NCBI GenBank assembly: GCA_017512625.1
Contig: JAFWFB010000035.1
Location: forward strand, 1-10,840
Origin: Erysipelotrichaceae bacterium
Lineage (GTDB): Bacteria; Bacillota_I; Bacilli_A; Erysipelotrichales; Erysipelotrichaceae
Length of the DNA: 10,840 nucleotides
Reading direction: 5' to 3'
Part shown: one piece after another, positions 1-6,751 of the stretch
Position numbering within the stretch: the stretch's first letter is position 1
How the letters are laid out: every line of letters begins with the position of its first letter
Position numbers and translations under genes: made by a program
The notes under the pieces: model-generated
Databases searched by the model: none
What the model saw: the letters and a program-made list of their open reading frames with translations, nothing else
What the model was told of the DNA's origin: nothing

Positions 1-1853
1 ACCCGCTGGAACCTGTGTTGCGCGAAGCAGGGCTGGCGACGATCTTTGGCCTGCTTACCCAGGATCTCTATCAGACCGAGCTGGGAATCAAGGGCAGAAA
101 CCTGCCGATCGAAGTCGTCGATCAGATCAGATCCTATGAGCTTAACGGTGTGGAATTTACCAAATCGGTAAAGCGTAATTACTATATTGAAAACTTTGCC
201 CCGTATCTGGTCGGTTTTGCTCAGACCAACGATGAAGGTGTGCTTTCCGGCAAGATGGGCGTGGAATCATATCTTGATGAATATCTTAGCGGTACTGATG
301 GCAAGATCATCTACCAGGTCGATAAAAACGGCTACATCCTGCCGGGAATGAGACAGGAGAAGGAAGCTGCCATCAATGGCAACGACGTCTATCTGACGAT
401 CGATGAATCGATCCAGAATGCCTTAAATGACGCGATCAATTCAACCTTAAACGAATACAACGCCAATGCGGTCTGGGGTTCGGTCATGGAGATCGAGACC
501 GGAAAGATCCTGGCTTATGCCCAATACCCGTCCTTTGATCCAAACAAGATGAATATCGAGACCTATCTCAATTACGGTTCCCAATACTGCTATGAACCGG
601 GATCGGTCTTTAAGAGCATCATCTATGCAGCAGCCATCGAATCGGGAAAGTATGATGGTCAGTCGACCTTTAATAGTGCTCAATACTGTTATCTTTCCGA
701 TTCCAATGGAAACCCATACCGTACCTATGACGGTAACGGCTATGGTTGCATCCATAACGCCGAAAACAAGGAATGGGGTTATATAACCTTCGATCAAGGA
801 CTGGTCTATTCCAGTAACGTAGCTACCAGCACCCTGCTTAGCGATGTTGTCGGTTCCCGGATGTTTCTTGATTATGTCGAGAAGTTTGGCTTCATGAACA
901 AGGTCGATACCGATGGCATTGCGGAAAATGTCGGCACCTATAACTTTGACTGGGCGGCTGAAAAGCTGGCCATGACCTTTGGCCAGGGTATATCCGTCAA
1001 TATGCTGCAGATCATGCAGGCCTACTCCGCGATCTTTGGTGACGGTACGATGGTAAAGCCTTACTTCATTGAAAAGATCGTAGACAGCTATGATAACAGC
1101 GTCATCTATCAGCATCAAAGACAGGTAGCCGGAAATCCGATCAGTGAGACGACAGCCAGACACTTACAAAAGCTGCTTAGAAACGTCATTAAGGATGGCG
1201 GTCTTTACGAGATCCCGGAGATCGAACTGATGGGTAAGACCGGTACGGCCCAAAGAGTCAATGAAAACGGCTATTATGACCCGGACAATGTCATTACCAG
1301 CGTCATCTTTGCCTTCCCAGCTGAACATCCGAAATACATGGTCTATTATGCCTTTGACTGTATCTATAACTACTACAACCACGTTAGGAATTATCCGGTA
1401 AGAGACTTCATGGCCCGTATCTCCAAACTGCTTGAGTCAGATGAGGTCAAGATCAATACCAACAGTGAACTGTTGGAGATCAAGGAATATGAGATGCCGG
1501 AGATGGTCAATCATTCCGTTGATTATGCCAAGGAAGTATTGAGCGAATACAATACCGACCTCTATATCCTGGGTGATGGCGATACCATAATTGCACAATA
1601 TCCGCAATACCGCGATAAGGTTTATACCAAGGAAAAGGTCTTCCTGCTTACCGATTCCTCCTTCTTCAAGATGCCTAATCTCTATGGCTGGAGCAGAAAG
1701 GAACTTCTGGCCTTCTGGAAGATCACCGGCATGGAGACCAGCATCGAAGGAACCGGACTTGCCTATTACCAATCGATCAATCCGGGTGAAGCAGTCGATA
1801 ACAGTTATGTCCTTTCCGTCAAATTATCTATTGATCCTGAAAAAGAAGAATAA
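1..1853 (+). CDS. ftsI: Class B penicillin-binding protein with two C-terminal PASTA domains (5' end cut off by window)
   Basis: This is a D,D-transpeptidase that cross-links peptidoglycan outside the membrane, most likely the septal enzyme (FtsI/PBP2x/SpoVD type). The reading frame runs in from the window edge in phase with base 3, so the N-terminal membrane anchor is not visible and the GTG at 15 is probably an internal valine. The dimerisation-domain signature GKMGVESYLDEYLSG lies near bases 255-297. All three catalytic motifs are present: SVFK (nucleophile Ser codon 603-605, Lys 612-614), SSN (810-818) and KTG (1236-1244). Two PASTA-like repeats follow, at about 1494-1665 and 1671-1844; such repeats are known from PBP2x and SpoVD. 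A MraY-family gene two genes downstream fits a dcw-cluster origin, since pbp-mraY is a common pair in Firmicutes. The family is certain. The exact orthologue name (ftsI, pbpX or spoVD) is less so. The stop TAA is immediately followed by the promoter of the next gene. Confidence 0.93.
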   Translation, partial: PLEPVLREAGLATIFGLLTQDLYQTELGIKGRNLPIEVVDQIRSYELNGVEFTKSVKRNYYIENFAPYLVGFAQTNDEGVLSGKMGVESYLDEYLSGTDGKIIYQVDKNGYILPGMRQEKEAAINGNDVYLTIDESIQNALNDAINSTLNEYNANAVWGSVMEIETGKILAYAQYPSFDPNKMNIETYLNYGSQYCYEPGSVFKSIIYAAAIESGKYDGQSTFNSAQYCYLSDSNGNPYRTYDGNGYGCIHNAENKEWGYITFDQGLVYSSNVATSTLLSDVVGSRMFLDYVEKFGFMNKVDTDGIAENVGTYNFDWAAEKLAMTFGQGISVNMLQIMQAYSAIFGDGTMVKPYFIEKIVDSYDNSVIYQHQRQVAGNPISETTARHLQKLLRNVIKDGGLYEIPEIELMGKTGTAQRVNENGYYDPDNVITSVIFAFPAEHPKYMVYYAFDCIYNYYNHVRNYPVRDFMARISKLLESDEVKINTNSELLEIKEYEMPEMVNHSVDYAKEVLSEYNTDLYILGDGDTIIAQYPQYRDKVYTKEKVFLLTDSSFFKMPNLYGWSRKELLAFWKITGMETSIEGTGLAYYQSINPGEAVDNSYVLSVKLSIDPEKEE

Positions 1854-1892
1854 CGATTGTTTATCCTTCTTTTTGAAACTATAATAATAAAT
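1853..1892 (+). promoter_or_regulatory. Sigma-A-type promoter P1, predicted leaderless start
   Basis: The -35 box is TTGTTT at 1857-1862, followed by a 17-nt spacer and a perfect TATAAT at 1880-1885. With a usual 6-7 nt discriminator, transcription would begin at 1892 or 1893, and 1893 is the A of the ATG. No Shine-Dalgarno sequence lies in the 20 bases before the ATG, only AT-rich sequence. The box sits in the 39-nt gap after the PBP stop and shares the 15-nt stretch 1853-1867 with promoter P2, with 14 of 15 bases identical. The start site is predicted, not measured. Confidence 0.75.
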
Positions 1893-3197
1893 ATGAATAT
1901 CAAGCGGGTAGTCACAGCGTCATTGTCATCGATAATTCTGATTATCTGCTTTTTATATACCAACAGCAATCCATCGATCGTGCTTAAAAGCAAGGTCTAC
2001 ACCTATGAAAAGGGGCAGGTCTATGCAACCATCAATTTTGAAGATATCCGTGAAGGCTATTGTGAAAGCTCGATCGAAAAGGTCGAGATCACCGGTAAGT
2101 CCTGCAAGATCGCCGTGGAAAACCGGCGTTCCAAGATCGATATCCGCTCCAAAAACAGCGATAAGCTGGTAGCCATCTATCCAGATCTCAATGCGATCGA
2201 AAGCATCTCCCTTAGATACAGCGACGTCTATCTGAAACCTGGTGATGAATACACCATCGAGATGGAGATCGAAAAGATCGGTGAGCCGGAAATAAATATC
2301 ACCTATAAGTCTGATAGCAGCATATTAGATCTTGAAGAAGGAACCATTACCGCCAATGCGCCAGGTGATGGTATCGTTACTGTAATGGTCAATGATACGG
2401 AACTTACCGTTGGTGTACATATTTCCGATATCATGAAAAAACCGGCTTTCTGGGAGACCAAGGAGTATCTTCCTTGTGGCGCCTTTACCCAGAAAGAGGC
2501 CGAGTGGCCGGATAATTATCTAAGATTCAAGGTCGATCAGGCCGGCTATGGTACCAGGGCCGGAGCAGTTGCGGCTGCCAGGATCCTGGTTCTGGAATTC
2601 CCTTACAAGATCAATTACTTCCTTGAAAACGGCCGTCTTGATGTAAGCAGCGGTGGCAATGGCATCGATGGCGAAGGCCGTTATTACCATCAGGGATTCT
2701 ATTTAAGTGAAGACAAGTATGCGACGATATCGCGTCATTCAGCTTCCGGGCCGAATATCTGGGGCTGTCGGATGTATACCCGCGATCCGCACGATTTCGA
2801 AGTGGTTATCGTTACAGAGAATGGCCTTGACTGCAGCGGTTTCGTCTCCTGGGCGCTTAAAAACGGCGGTCTGGATATCGGTGATATTGGCGCTGGCGAT
2901 ACCTATGGCTATTACGATTACTATAAGGTCGGTACCCGTCATTCGATCACGCCGGACTATATCTACAACAAGGAATATCAGGTCGGCGATCTGGCCTTTG
3001 TTGACGGACATATCGGTCTGATCACCGGTATCGATGATACATACACCTATGTATGTGAATCACTCAGTATTTATGGCGGCGTTTCCATCAAACGCTATAC
3101 CGATGATCAACTGGTCAGCCGCTACTATTTCACCGACTTTATCGACATGAGCGAAGAATACTACAATGGCGAAGGCAATCTGACCCAGATGTGGTAA
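1893..3197 (+). CDS. Membrane-anchored Ig-like (Big_2-type) + NlpC/P60-family cysteine peptidase
   Basis: This is a predicted 434-residue cell-surface peptidoglycan hydrolase. Residues about 5-24 form a hydrophobic signal or anchor segment with no clear lipobox. Residues about 108-178 resemble a bacterial Ig-like (Big_2) fold: a polar 'TYKSDSSILDLEEG' stretch, then 'TITANAPGDGIVTV'. A linker with 'TRAGAVAAARILVLEFPY' (221-238) precedes the peptidase domain. That domain has DCSGF with the predicted nucleophile Cys314 (codon 2832-2834) and a GHIGLITG segment with His373. The third catalytic position appears to be Glu389 in 'VCES'. NlpC/P60 enzymes usually cut peptide stems of peptidoglycan; the exact bond cannot be told here. 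I chose ATG 1893 because the frame's TTG at 1857 lies inside the promoter's -35 box, and 1893 directly precedes the basic/hydrophobic leader. It shares a unit with the small gene that follows 12 nt later. The gene lies between a division PBP and a MraY-type gene, consistent with cell-wall remodelling. The peptidase family is well supported; the substrate is unknown. Confidence 0.82.
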   Translation: MNIKRVVTASLSSIILIICFLYTNSNPSIVLKSKVYTYEKGQVYATINFEDIREGYCESSIEKVEITGKSCKIAVENRRSKIDIRSKNSDKLVAIYPDLNAIESISLRYSDVYLKPGDEYTIEMEIEKIGEPEINITYKSDSSILDLEEGTITANAPGDGIVTVMVNDTELTVGVHISDIMKKPAFWETKEYLPCGAFTQKEAEWPDNYLRFKVDQAGYGTRAGAVAAARILVLEFPYKINYFLENGRLDVSSGGNGIDGEGRYYHQGFYLSEDKYATISRHSASGPNIWGCRMYTRDPHDFEVVIVTENGLDCSGFVSWALKNGGLDIGDIGAGDTYGYYDYYKVGTRHSITPDYIYNKEYQVGDLAFVDGHIGLITGIDDTYTYVCESLSIYGGVSIKRYTDDQLVSRYYFTDFIDMSEEYYNGEGNLTQMW

Positions 3198-3204
3198 GAA
3201 AGGA
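3195..3204 (+). promoter_or_regulatory. Shine-Dalgarno site overlapping the upstream stop codon
   Basis: AGAAAGGA (3197-3204) begins on the last base of the preceding TAA and ends 5 nt before the ATG at 3210. It fixes the start of the split-barrel protein and implies translation from a shared mRNA. Confidence 0.8.
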
Positions 3205-3209
3205 TATTT

Positions 3210-3602
3210 ATGGAAAGAATTTGTCAGTTTCTGAAAGATGCCAAAACATATTATCTGGCAACCGTTGAGGGCGATCAACCAAGAGTAAGACCTTTTGGTA
3301 CCGCTCATCTGTTTGAAGGAAGACTCTATATCCAGACCGGAAAGGCAAAAGATGTCTTTAAACAGATCGAAGCCAATCCGAAAGTTGAGATCTGCGCCAT
3401 GAATGGCGGCGAGTGGATCAGGATCGCTGGCGAACTGGTCGTCGATGACCGCATTGAAGCTAAGAAATCGATGCTCGATGCCTATCCTAATCTGCGCAGC
3501 ATGTATGATGAAAACGATGACAATACCGCTGTTCTTTGCTTCAAGTGCGGTGTTGCTACCATCAGTTCATTTACCGCTGAACCGGTCAGAATCGAATTCT
3601 GA
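3210..3602 (+). CDS. Pyridoxamine 5'-phosphate oxidase-like FMN-binding split-barrel protein
   Basis: A 130-residue, single-domain soluble protein. The N-terminal pattern 'TYYLATVEGDQPRVRPFG' (13-30), then 'GRLYIQTGKAKDVFKQI' (37-53), 'NPKVEICAM' (56-64) and 'EWIRIAGEL' (68-76) form the order of strands typical of the PNPOx-like flavin-binding split barrel. This is the group of small general-stress and flavin-reductase-like proteins, and the length is normal for it. It lacks the length and C-terminal region of true PdxH, so vitamin B6 synthesis is unlikely. An FMN- or F420-type redox role is family knowledge, and the substrate cannot be read. The start is set by a good SD 5 nt upstream. The gene ends at TGA 3600-3602, and the promoter motif for the mraY-type gene begins on that stop codon's last base. 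Its link to the cell-wall genes on either side is unclear and may be only positional. Confidence 0.85.
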   Translation: MERICQFLKDAKTYYLATVEGDQPRVRPFGTAHLFEGRLYIQTGKAKDVFKQIEANPKVEICAMNGGEWIRIAGELVVDDRIEAKKSMLDAYPNLRSMYDENDDNTAVLCFKCGVATISSFTAEPVRIEF

Positions 3603-3643
3603 CGATTGCTTATCCTCTATTTCTAAGTTAAAATCTTCTTGTT
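3602..3643 (+). promoter_or_regulatory. Sigma-A-type promoter P2, predicted near-leaderless start
   Basis: The -35 box is TTGCTT (3606-3611), then exactly 17 nt and TAAAAT (3629-3634). The nearest suitable purine start is G3641, which would leave a 3-nt leader before ATG 3644; starting at the A of the ATG would need a 9-nt discriminator. No SD is present: the bases before the ATG are pyrimidine-rich (CTTCTTGTT). The stretch 3602-3616 nearly duplicates 1853-1867 of P1. The gap holds no hairpin that could stop transcription from upstream. Confidence 0.7.
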
Positions 3644-4603
3644 ATGTTTAAATATATTCTGATTTTCATTATTAATCTGGTTTTGGGAATAACCATTTAT
3701 CCTTATTTCATCGATTTCCTCAAGATGAAGAATTATAACCAGAACGTATCGGAATATGCCTTGGAAGAGTATAAACAGAAAGCCAAAACACCTATCATGG
3801 GGGGAGTACTTTTCATTTTGCTTCCGGTGATAAGTGTTTTTTTATGCTCGCTGTTTACCGATTTCTCAGCCAAGTATTATTCCGTTCTTCTGATATATCT
3901 GGCTTTTGGGTTGGTAGGGTTTGCGGACGACTATATCATTTTGATCAAGCATGATAATGCGGGTCTTGGCGCCAAGACAAGGCTGATCGCGGAAGCGCTG
4001 ATCGTCATCGTATTCTATCTGTTAAATCTGCGCCATCTGGATACGAGCGTCACCATCCCTTTATTCAAGGCCGTGATCGAAATAAAGCATCTCTATCTGT
4101 TCTTTATCCTGATCATGTTTCTGGGTGAAGCCAATGCCTGCAATTTCACTGATGGAATGGATGGCCTTTGTGCCGGCTGTTCATTCATCTCGCTGATCCC
4201 GCTTTTGATCTACAGCGCCATGTCCCGGAAGTTTGAACTGGTACTGATCATCATGGCGGTACTTGGCGCATTATTAGCTTATCTGAAATACAATCGTTCA
4301 CCGGCGAAGATCTTTATGGGAGATAGCAGATCATTGGCCTTAGGTGCCTTATTTTCCGTTTTAGCGGTCTTCCTCAAGGTAGAGATCCCGCTGGTGATCA
4401 TTCTGTTTACTTTCTTTATCGAGATCATGTCCGTGATCATTCAGATCACCTCGGTCAAATTGTTCAAACGCCGCGTTTTTGCTTACACCCCGATTCATTA
4501 TTCGTTTATAATAAAGGGGAAGAAAGAAAAAGATGTAGTAAAAATGTTCTATTTGTTTACGACATTTTTTGCTTTTGTCGGTTTTCTGTTAATCGTCATC
4601 TGA
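3644..4603 (+). CDS. mraY: MraY-family phospho-N-acetylmuramoyl-pentapeptide transferase, histidine motif diverged
   Basis: A 319-residue polytopic membrane protein with about ten hydrophobic segments, a little shorter than typical MraY (about 320-360). MraY joins UDP-MurNAc-pentapeptide to undecaprenyl phosphate to form lipid I. Visible family motifs are KTPIMGG (48-54, usual GTPTMGG), GFADDYI with the Asp pair 95-96, NACNFTDGMDGL (164-175, usual NAVNLTDGLDGL) and FMGDSRSLALGAL (224-236, usual FMGDTGSLALGG; catalytic-type Asp227). It departs from the family at the HHH motif: APLHHHFE appears here as TPIHYSFI, keeping only His285. TGS after the GD is also SRS. The general motif set and the position downstream of a division PBP favour MraY over WecA/TagO-type transferases, which carry a different His-rich loop. 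The changes leave room for a paralogue with another sugar substrate. There is no SD; P2 is just upstream. The next gene's SD overlaps this stop codon, so this is probably the first gene of a four-gene unit. Confidence 0.78.
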   Translation: MFKYILIFIINLVLGITIYPYFIDFLKMKNYNQNVSEYALEEYKQKAKTPIMGGVLFILLPVISVFLCSLFTDFSAKYYSVLLIYLAFGLVGFADDYIILIKHDNAGLGAKTRLIAEALIVIVFYLLNLRHLDTSVTIPLFKAVIEIKHLYLFFILIMFLGEANACNFTDGMDGLCAGCSFISLIPLLIYSAMSRKFELVLIIMAVLGALLAYLKYNRSPAKIFMGDSRSLALGALFSVLAVFLKVEIPLVIILFTFFIEIMSVIIQITSVKLFKRRVFAYTPIHYSFIIKGKKEKDVVKMFYLFTTFFAFVGFLLIVI

Positions 4604-4608
4604 GGTGA
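4601..4608 (+). promoter_or_regulatory. Shine-Dalgarno site fused to the mraY stop codon
   Basis: TGAGGTGA holds the stop TGA (4601-4603) and the SD GAGGTGA (4602-4608), which lies 3 nt before ATG 4612. It supports co-translation of the mraY-type gene and the LUD gene. Confidence 0.8.
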
Positions 4609-4611
4609 AAC

Positions 4612-5211
4612 ATGTTCGAGAGTGTAAAGAAAAAACTTGAAGATAATAATTTCAAGGTTACAGTTGTTGAGGATGTTAAAGAAGTCTTACCCCTGGTAAG
4701 TGAGATCATCACCAGCGGCTCCACAGTTGCCTATGGCGGATCGGAAACGATCAAGGAGCTGGGTCTTTTGGATTACCTCCGAGGCCGTGATGACATTAAA
4801 TTCATCGATCGCGATAACCGGGAAGACCGTTATGAAGCCATGATCGAATCCTTTGCATCCGACTACTACTTGATGAGCACCAATGCACTGGTTGCTGAAG
4901 GTTTTCTTTACAATGTCGATGGCAATGGCAATCGTGTCGCTGCCCTTACTTTCGGACCGAAGAATGTTTTGGTCTTTGCGGGCAAGAATAAGATCGTCAG
5001 AGATCTTGGCAGTGCCTTCCGCCGGGTCGAAGAGATCGCCGGACCGAAAAACTGCAAGCGTCTTGATAAGAAAACGCCTTGCATCAAACGGGGATATTGC
5101 CTCAATTGCAAGAGCCCTGATCGGATCTGTTCCTCCTATGTTACCACCAGACGTTCCCAAACGCCTGGCAGGATCCATATCATCATCATTAACGAGGATC
5201 TGGGCTACTGA
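4612..5211 (+). CDS. LUD-domain (LutC/YkgG-like, DUF162) protein with C-terminal cysteine cluster
   Basis: A 199-residue soluble protein of the LUD family. Diagnostic stretches are 'STVAYGGSETIKELGLLDYL' (37-56), 'STNALVAEGFLYNVDGNGNR' (89-108), 'GPKNVLVFAGKNKIVRDL' (115-132) and 'AFRRVEEIAGPKNCKRL' (135-151). Five cysteines cluster near the C-terminus at 148, 157, 163, 166 and 173, within a 26-residue span. This resembles a metal or Fe-S binding patch, but no cofactor can be proved from sequence. LUD proteins are best known as LutC in the LutABC lactate oxidation complex. No lutA or lutB is in this window, so a lactate role is not supported here; this solo form is usually annotated only as 'LUD domain protein'. 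The start is fixed by an SD overlapping the upstream stop. The TGA stop shares its last base with the ATG of recJ. Confidence 0.88.
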   Translation: MFESVKKKLEDNNFKVTVVEDVKEVLPLVSEIITSGSTVAYGGSETIKELGLLDYLRGRDDIKFIDRDNREDRYEAMIESFASDYYLMSTNALVAEGFLYNVDGNGNRVAALTFGPKNVLVFAGKNKIVRDLGSAFRRVEEIAGPKNCKRLDKKTPCIKRGYCLNCKSPDRICSSYVTTRRSQTPGRIHIIIINEDLGY

Positions 5212-6743
5212 TGTATAAGATTCACAAAATAAACGATAAAGCACTCATCGACAGAGTGCTTGATTCATATGAATTTACCCAAAAACAGCTGGATGAAATA
5301 AAAAACGGTCCGGATGAACTTTACTATTGTCAAAGCAAGGATCTGGACGATCTGATGTATCGTCTGCTTTTGTGCAAATTCAATAAGGAAAAGGTCTTTA
5401 TCTTCGGCGACTATGATGCTGACGGGATCTGCGCTACTTCGATCCTGGTAAATACCTTCAGGGCCATAGGCATCGAATGCAATTACTATCTGCCTAGCAG
5501 GGTGGAAGATGGCTATGGTTTAAGCACCAAGATCGTTGAAAGAGCTATAAACTATGGCTTTGACCTGCTTATCTGCATCGATAACGGTGTAAAGGCAACC
5601 GAGGCCATTGAATACGCCAAAGGAAAGATCGACCTGATGATCGTCGATCACCACGAATATGAGCAAAGACCAGATGTCAAATGGTTCTTACATCCTGCCA
5701 TCCTGCCGGAAGAATTCGCTGACTCGTGTGCCGGCGGCCTGGCTCTTTTGATCGCCAATCGCCTGAAGGAAGATGATTACAACATCGTTCTGGCCGGTCT
5801 TGCCAGCATCAGTGACATGGTCTCAGTCTTTGGCAACAACCGTATCATCGTTAAAAAGGCCTATGAGTTGTATAAGGCCAATCAGTATCTGAATTTAAAA
5901 CTGCTGGTGGAAAAGGATCCTGATAATGTCAATCAGCTATTTGGCTATCAGATCGCACCAAAGATCAATGCTATCAGCAGGATGGAGAAATATAACGTCA
6001 ACAAGCTGGTCGCCTATCTGCTTTCCAAGGATGAGGAAGAGATCAAAGCGACAGCCAAAGAACTGATCGAGATCAACAAGATGCGCCGCTTGGAAACAAC
6101 AGTCGAACTGGAAACAGCTCTTAAGAAAGTGGGCAAGGAAGATATCATCATCGTCTATGATGAATCTTTCAAGGAAGGACTGTGCGGCCTGATCGCTGCC
6201 CGTTTGATGGAGACCTATCATCGCTCGTGCATCGTTTTAAGCCTTAAGGGAAATGTCCTTAAGGGAAGCGGTCGGGCAGTAGAGGGCTTTAACCTCTATG
6301 AATATCTGTCTGCCTTTGAACATTTCATCAGCTTTGGCGGACATGACTTGGCAATAGGTCTGTCCCTGGCTTTGGAAGATCTGGATAAGCTTAAGGATTA
6401 TATCGCCAACCATCAGATGATCATCAAAGAAGTGGAGACAATGGCCATTGAGATCGCTTTTGAAGAGATCACGCTGGAAAACGCCCTTCTTTTAAGCAAG
6501 CTTCGACCTTTCGGCGGCAGTTTCGCTGATCCGCTTTTCTATCTGAGTGCACCACCGGTGAAATCTTTCTACCGGATCAAGGGCATGTATCCGAAGTGGA
6601 CACTGGAAAACGATGCTGAAGCATTATCCTTCAGATTCAACAGCAACAATGCCCATCCTTCATCATTGATCGGAAGGATCAATATCAGCAATTATCAAAA
6701 CAAGCCAAAGGTAGTCTTCGATGTCATCGACATCGATAAATAG
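5211..6743 (+). CDS. recJ: RecJ-family single-stranded-DNA 5'-3' exonuclease (short form)
   Basis: A 510-residue DHH-superfamily phosphoesterase. The metal-binding motifs are present in order: DYDADG (67-72), IDNG with Asp124, DHH (146-148) and SISD with Asp202. The DHHA1 domain follows, with CGLIAARL (325-332), GSGRAVEGFNLYEYL (352-366) and FGGHDLAIG (375-383, usual GGHxxAxG). The tail (about 430-508, 'LRPFGGSFADPLF...') matches the RecJ OB-fold end. RecJ degrades 5'-ended single strands in recombination and mismatch or base-excision repair. It is shorter than well-known RecJ proteins (about 570-790), mainly because nothing follows the OB region. The ATG overlaps the previous TGA by one base (TGATG), which suggests translational coupling. 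The only SD-like sequence, GAGGA (5194-5198), is 12 nt away, which is far. NrnA-type nano-RNases share DHH motifs but are about 320 residues and lack this OB tail. Confidence 0.9.
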   Translation: MYKIHKINDKALIDRVLDSYEFTQKQLDEIKNGPDELYYCQSKDLDDLMYRLLLCKFNKEKVFIFGDYDADGICATSILVNTFRAIGIECNYYLPSRVEDGYGLSTKIVERAINYGFDLLICIDNGVKATEAIEYAKGKIDLMIVDHHEYEQRPDVKWFLHPAILPEEFADSCAGGLALLIANRLKEDDYNIVLAGLASISDMVSVFGNNRIIVKKAYELYKANQYLNLKLLVEKDPDNVNQLFGYQIAPKINAISRMEKYNVNKLVAYLLSKDEEEIKATAKELIEINKMRRLETTVELETALKKVGKEDIIIVYDESFKEGLCGLIAARLMETYHRSCIVLSLKGNVLKGSGRAVEGFNLYEYLSAFEHFISFGGHDLAIGLSLALEDLDKLKDYIANHQMIIKEVETMAIEIAFEEITLENALLLSKLRPFGGSFADPLFYLSAPPVKSFYRIKGMYPKWTLENDAEALSFRFNSNNAHPSSLIGRINISNYQNKPKVVFDVIDIDK

Positions 6744-6746
6744 GTG
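6741..6746 (+). promoter_or_regulatory. Shine-Dalgarno site overlapping the recJ stop codon
   Basis: TAGGTG combines the stop TAG (6741-6743) with the SD AGGTG (6742-6746), 5 nt before ATG 6752. It decides the start of the next gene and links it to the recJ mRNA. Confidence 0.75.
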
Positions 6747-6751
6747 TACAT

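Noticed and set aside
15..17. GTG at 15 as the true start of the PBP gene
   Set aside because: The frame stays open to the window edge (codons for P-L-E-P just before), and the protein would lack its membrane anchor and part of the dimerisation domain.
447..1163. Long open frame on the - strand opposite the PBP gene (238 codons)
   Set aside because: The product shows no recognisable domain, and it lies fully inside the catalytic region of a clear PBP. Biased third positions of the sense gene explain the open antisense frame.
1857..1892. TTG at 1857 as an alternative start of the NlpC/P60 gene
   Set aside because: It would place the promoter inside the coding sequence and add 12 residues before a normal signal segment; no SD precedes it.
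3210..3602. Calling the split-barrel protein PdxH (pyridoxamine phosphate oxidase)
   Set aside because: At 130 residues it is much shorter than PdxH and lacks that enzyme's C-terminal region; only the flavin-barrel fold is supported.
4612..5211. Assigning the LUD protein as lutC of lactate oxidation
   Set aside because: lutA and lutB are absent from the window, and the neighbours are cell-wall and DNA-repair genes.
4687..5244. Antisense open frame of 185 codons opposite the LUD gene
   Set aside because: No motif, no SD, and full overlap with a well-supported gene. It is a codon-bias shadow.
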